Shown in pieces: positions 60,727 to 64,000 of a DNA stretch of 64,000 nucleotides. The notes under the pieces were generated by a model. It made no database searches. It saw only the letters and a program-made list of their open reading frames with translations, and was not told the DNA's origin. How positions within the stretch are numbered: the first letter of the stretch is position 1; every line of letters starts with the position of its first letter. The position numbers were made by a program, and so were the translations under genes. Origin of the DNA: Daphnia carinata (Eukaryota > Arthropoda > Branchiopoda > Diplostraca > Daphniidae); assembly GCF_022539665.2 (NCBI RefSeq), contig NC_081333.1, forward strand, positions 1,860,001 through 1,924,000, in the 5' to 3' direction.

Positions 60727-61899
60727 ATGACAGACGTGACACTCGATGATTGTGCTAACAATCCTAGGAAAATCGGACTAACGAAAGCCAGAATTAACCT
60801 TAGAAATCTAGGTAAAATAAAAGAACTAAAGAAAGTCCCACTTAAGGTTTTACATCACCATTTTGATTATTTGCAACCTTGCAGGAAGACATTCATCAGC
60901 AGAACAAGATTATTGTTCTAACGACAATTCAGATCCTAATGAGGATACTTCAACAAGTGCACCTATGTCTCACCCATCTGGGACTAAGAAAACTAAGTTA
61001 AAAGATAAATCAACTGTTGGGGTAATTTACCCACCAGACATTTGGTTTCTCATTGCAAAATATATTCCCCCCGAAGATCTTTCCAGATTTTCACTTATAT
61101 GCAAAGATGCCTACCGAGTGATACTTTCAGTGCAATTCTGGAAACAGATTTGCAAAAGGTGTGTATATTACTATGATACAACATTGAAAGTATGTTCCGT
61201 AAGCGAATCTTCATGTTCCATGTAGATATCAGGGCGATGAGACGTCCCTTCCACGAGAGTTACGACATGTTTCCGACAGCCGACGTGGGCTGAGAGCTCG
61301 TGTAATTCGCCTATTATATTTTCGATGTCCGCCTTTGGTTCAACGTATTAAACCCCCTGTTGCTTCCCGATATGAGCCCTACACATTACAGGGAATGCGG
61401 CTGCTGCTAGCATGGCACGAGGTAAATTCATTAGTGCAATATAATCAATATGGCAGTGAATTGAGTTTTTCATATGCAGAAAGAAGGTTCAGTTTGGAAT
61501 TTTTATTTCAAATGGATTAATCGAAACACTGACGCACGGGATTACCGACAAAGCGAACTTTTCGAAAACACTGAGGCCGGCTGCCGGGTTCTTAAGGCTA
61601 CATGCAACGAGTTTGTGTGCTTTCCATATCCTCAATATAGCTACCTATCCTCAATCCATTTGGGGCTGACTTCCGATATGCGGAACCAAAAATTGTCACT
61701 CGGCTTCAATGATTACACAACGACACATTGTGTAGCAAAAATGAAACAGAACCTCGGACGAGGTGCTGTAGTTCAGAATAAAATTGACCTGGAACCCATT
61801 TCCCAATGCATACTGATGGATTGGTGGCATCCCGAGTACCCATATCCCCGTGATAATCTCCGGCCATCCATCATGCCTTGTCCCGACGAGGAATGGTAA
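60727..61899 (+). CDS. TMEM183: TMEM183-like F-box-containing protein
   Basis: Exons 60727-60811, 60885-61158, 61226-61421 and 61480-61899 join to 324 residues. The N-terminus MTDVTLDDCANNPRKIG resembles the conserved TMEM183 segment around VTVADYANSDP. The F-box-like block PPDIWFLIAKYIPPEDLSRF continues SLICKDAYRVI and matches human TMEM183 closely. The C-terminal half aligns through LGLTSDMRNQKLSL and ends with DWWHPEYPYP, as in TMEM183 (DWWHPQYPF). An in-frame TGA just upstream supports the start. The function of the family is poorly known. A poly-A signal AATAAA lies near 61986. Confidence 0.88.
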
Positions 61900-62289
61900 A
61901 ATATTCGCTGTATCATGTACAAAATTAGCTCTTTTTTTGTAATTTCATGAGTAACACTCGTGTGATATTGTTGTCTCTTCCAAGGAATAAAACTGTTTTG
62001 ATTTACATCCCTAATATAATTTTTTGTATTGCGTGCATAGGATATAGCTTTCGTGCAATTGAATTACAAGCATCGTAAGATGTCTTAGTGTATGGCATTC
62101 AGAAACTCAGTATAACTTTTAGTACACTTTTCCCATTATTAACAGGATTGAAACCATAGAGCAACGTCATTGTTGAGCGGTTTCATAGTTTGCATGAAAT
62201 CGAAATTAGATATTAGTTAGTTCAAAAACCACTCAATTGTTAGTCTAAGTCTTTTTGCTGTCTTGAATATTCCAATGTGGCAAAATACT
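61900..62289. other. Intergenic, 3' flank of TMEM183-like gene
   Basis: Contains the poly-A signal; nothing else seen. Confidence 0.45.
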
Positions 62290-62384
62290 TACCAGGTGAG
62301 GGGTTCGAACCCTCGTCTCTATATCAGAGATCAGATATCTGTAAGATCTTAAGTCTGACGCCTTAACCACTCGGCCAACCTGGT
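62290..62384 (-). tRNA. tRNA-Leu(TAA) with short intron
   Basis: Minus strand: acceptor ACCAGGT pairs with ACCTGGT, discriminator A at 62290. D arm GGCCGAGTGGTTAAGGC, anticodon stem TCAGA/TCTGA, loop CTTAAG giving anticodon TAA, class II variable arm TCTCT...AGAGA, T arm GAGGG TTCGAAC CCCTC. An 11-nt insert follows base 37 (ATCTTACAGAT), consistent with a tRNA intron. Confidence 0.9.
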
Positions 62385-62739
62385 AGCAATTACGCTCGGG
62401 GCATGTGTATTCGACCCCCATAGTGCTTGTTCAATTATCTATGAATAACGTAAATGAAAGCAAATTGTTAATAAAAAAGAAAACAGTACCTTTAAGTGCT
62501 GAGCTTTTGGTTCAATATAAATTCAATAGCAACCAATAGTAAATGTATAGACTCATATTATGTAATCGGCAACGTTGTTTGGCCATTGATATTTATTTTT
62601 CGAATGTTAACTTACGGATAACTTCCTGCACGATAGCGCCTGATTCCACTCTTTGCCATTTTTTCAACTTAAATGGAAACGATTTTGGTAGTCTGTTAAA
62701 TCGGAAAAAAATAAAATATTAGGCCGTAAGATTTAAACT
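62385..62739. other. Intergenic, 5' flank of MRE11
   Basis: AT-rich spacer, presumed promoter of MRE11 and 5' flank of the tRNA. Nothing else seen. Confidence 0.45.
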
Positions 62740-64000
62740 ATGGATGAAACTAGCATAGTTGGCGATGTAGAAGAGGAAAGCACATTCAATATTCTAATTG
62801 CCACTGACATTCATCTTGGGTTTATGGAAAAGCACCCGACACGCGGTAATTTACTTAAAAATAGTTATGGAAATCTCTGTTTGCTAAGACTAATATCAAT
62901 GTAGGAGATGATAGCTTTATAACCTTTGAAGAAATATTGAACTATGGAAAAACTATGAAGGCCGATTTTGTACTTCTTGGTGGAGATCTTTTTCACGAAA
63001 ATAAACCTTCAAGAAGAACATTGCAAAGATGCATGGATCTCCTGCGAAAATATTGTTTGGGTCCAGAGGAACATACATTGCAGTTTTTAAGCGACCCAGA
63101 TATCAACTTTAAAGACTGTTCAACTCCTGGAGTTAACTTCGAAGACCCCAATTTAAGAATAGCCTTGCCAGTATTTTCTATCCATGGAAACCACGACGAT
63201 CCCTGTGGTAAATATCCCCAACTATAGCTGCTATACACTACAGCCATGAAAAAAAAAAATTTTTCTTCCTGTTTTTTAGGGGAAGGTAATTACAGTGTGA
63301 TGGATATGCTTGCAGCAACTGGATTTGTAAATTATTTTGGGAAAGTACCAAATCTGGAAGAGTTAAAGTTTCAACCAATTTTGCTCAAAAAGAGTGATAC
63401 ATTGGTTTCAATTTATGGTATTGGTTCCATGAATGACGATCGCCTCTTCAGACTTTTTCAAGAAGAAAAGGTAAGAAATAAAATTACTTAAAAAAGTGGA
63501 TATAATGTATTCACATATATCTTTCTAATATTTATACATATATTGACCACCTGACCATATATTTCTAATAATTATCCAGGTTTTCTTTGAAGTTCCCGCT
63601 GAACTTGAGGATGAATGGTTTAATATACTGGTCTTGCATCAAAACCGTGCCCGTCATGGTTGTAAAAGCTATGCTGGTGAGCACTTTTTGCCTCACTTCA
63701 TGCACTTGGTTCTCTGGGGCCACGAACACGAATGCCGAATTGATCCTGAAGACTCTTTGGATGAATTTAGGATCACACAGCCTGGTAGCAGTGTGGCAAC
63801 TTCTTTGTCACCTGGCGAAGCGGTCCCGAAGCATGTTGGTATGTTGAAAGTCCACAAAAAAGATTTCTGTATCGAAAAATTACCTTTAAGGACCACACGG
63901 CCTTTCGTATTTGACACGTTGTCATTGGACGAATTTAGTGACATTGGCTACCAATTCGCCAATGATGAAGTGGTAGAAAAAATTCGTGGCAAAATTAACG
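62740..64000 (+). CDS. MRE11: MRE11 double-strand-break repair nuclease, 5' part (runs off window)
   Basis: Exons 62740-62845, 62905-63207, 63280-63470 and 63580 to the window end encode 340 residues of an open frame with no stop. The start [18 protein letters not shown] leads into phosphodiesterase motifs [13 protein letters not shown] (D, H), [40 protein letters not shown] and [15 protein letters not shown]. The MRE11-specific [15 protein letters not shown] follows. MRE11 is the nuclease of the MRE11-RAD50-NBS1 complex acting in end resection and checkpoint signalling in the nucleus. All metal-binding residues seen are intact. The C-terminal RAD50-binding and GAR regions lie beyond the window. 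Confidence 0.96.

Overview
This is arthropod nuclear DNA, most likely from a branchiopod crustacean such as Daphnia. Genes carry many GT-AG introns of about 45-75 bp, and there are a Rebers-Riddiford cuticle protein, several intron-containing tRNAs and AT-rich intergenic DNA with tandem and fold-back repeats. The species call is an inference from gene content and intron size. All gene models were assembled by hand from reading frames and splice signals, and each multi-exon model closes in frame.

Layout. Positions 1-6.1 kb hold an SDF2-type ER protein (+), a BMP9/10-type TGF-beta ligand (-), an intron-containing tRNA-Leu(CAA) and a FASTK/RAP-domain protein (-). Positions 6.1-17.7 kb are gene-poor: a 23-bp minisatellite, a 332-bp TTAA-flanked fold-back element, a dispersed palindromic repeat family and a second fold-back element. 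Positions 17.7-25.4 kb hold one 26-exon gene for a secreted protein of about 2,046 residues, with beta-propeller-like ends around many 'ING' repeats. Positions 25.7-38.3 kb hold four intact glycine-N-acyltransferase-like (GLYAT/GNAT) genes and two decayed copies, interrupted by a cuticle-protein gene and a tRNA-Thr(TGT). Positions 39.1-40.7 kb hold a Rho-family GTPase that has lost key Mg/nucleotide residues. Positions 41.5-53.8 kb hold a tandem pair of full-length ABCC5-like transporters. Positions 53.8-64 kb hold a broken beta-1,4-galactosyltransferase fragment, an NPC2/ML lipid-binding protein, a small probable mitochondrial protein divergent from a TMEM183 orthologue, tRNA-Leu(TAA), and the 5' part of MRE11, which runs off the window.

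The genes do not form one pathway. The informative patterns are local duplication with decay (GLYAT-like array, ABCC pair), intron turnover between paralogues, three GC-AG introns, and the catalytically compromised Rho protein.
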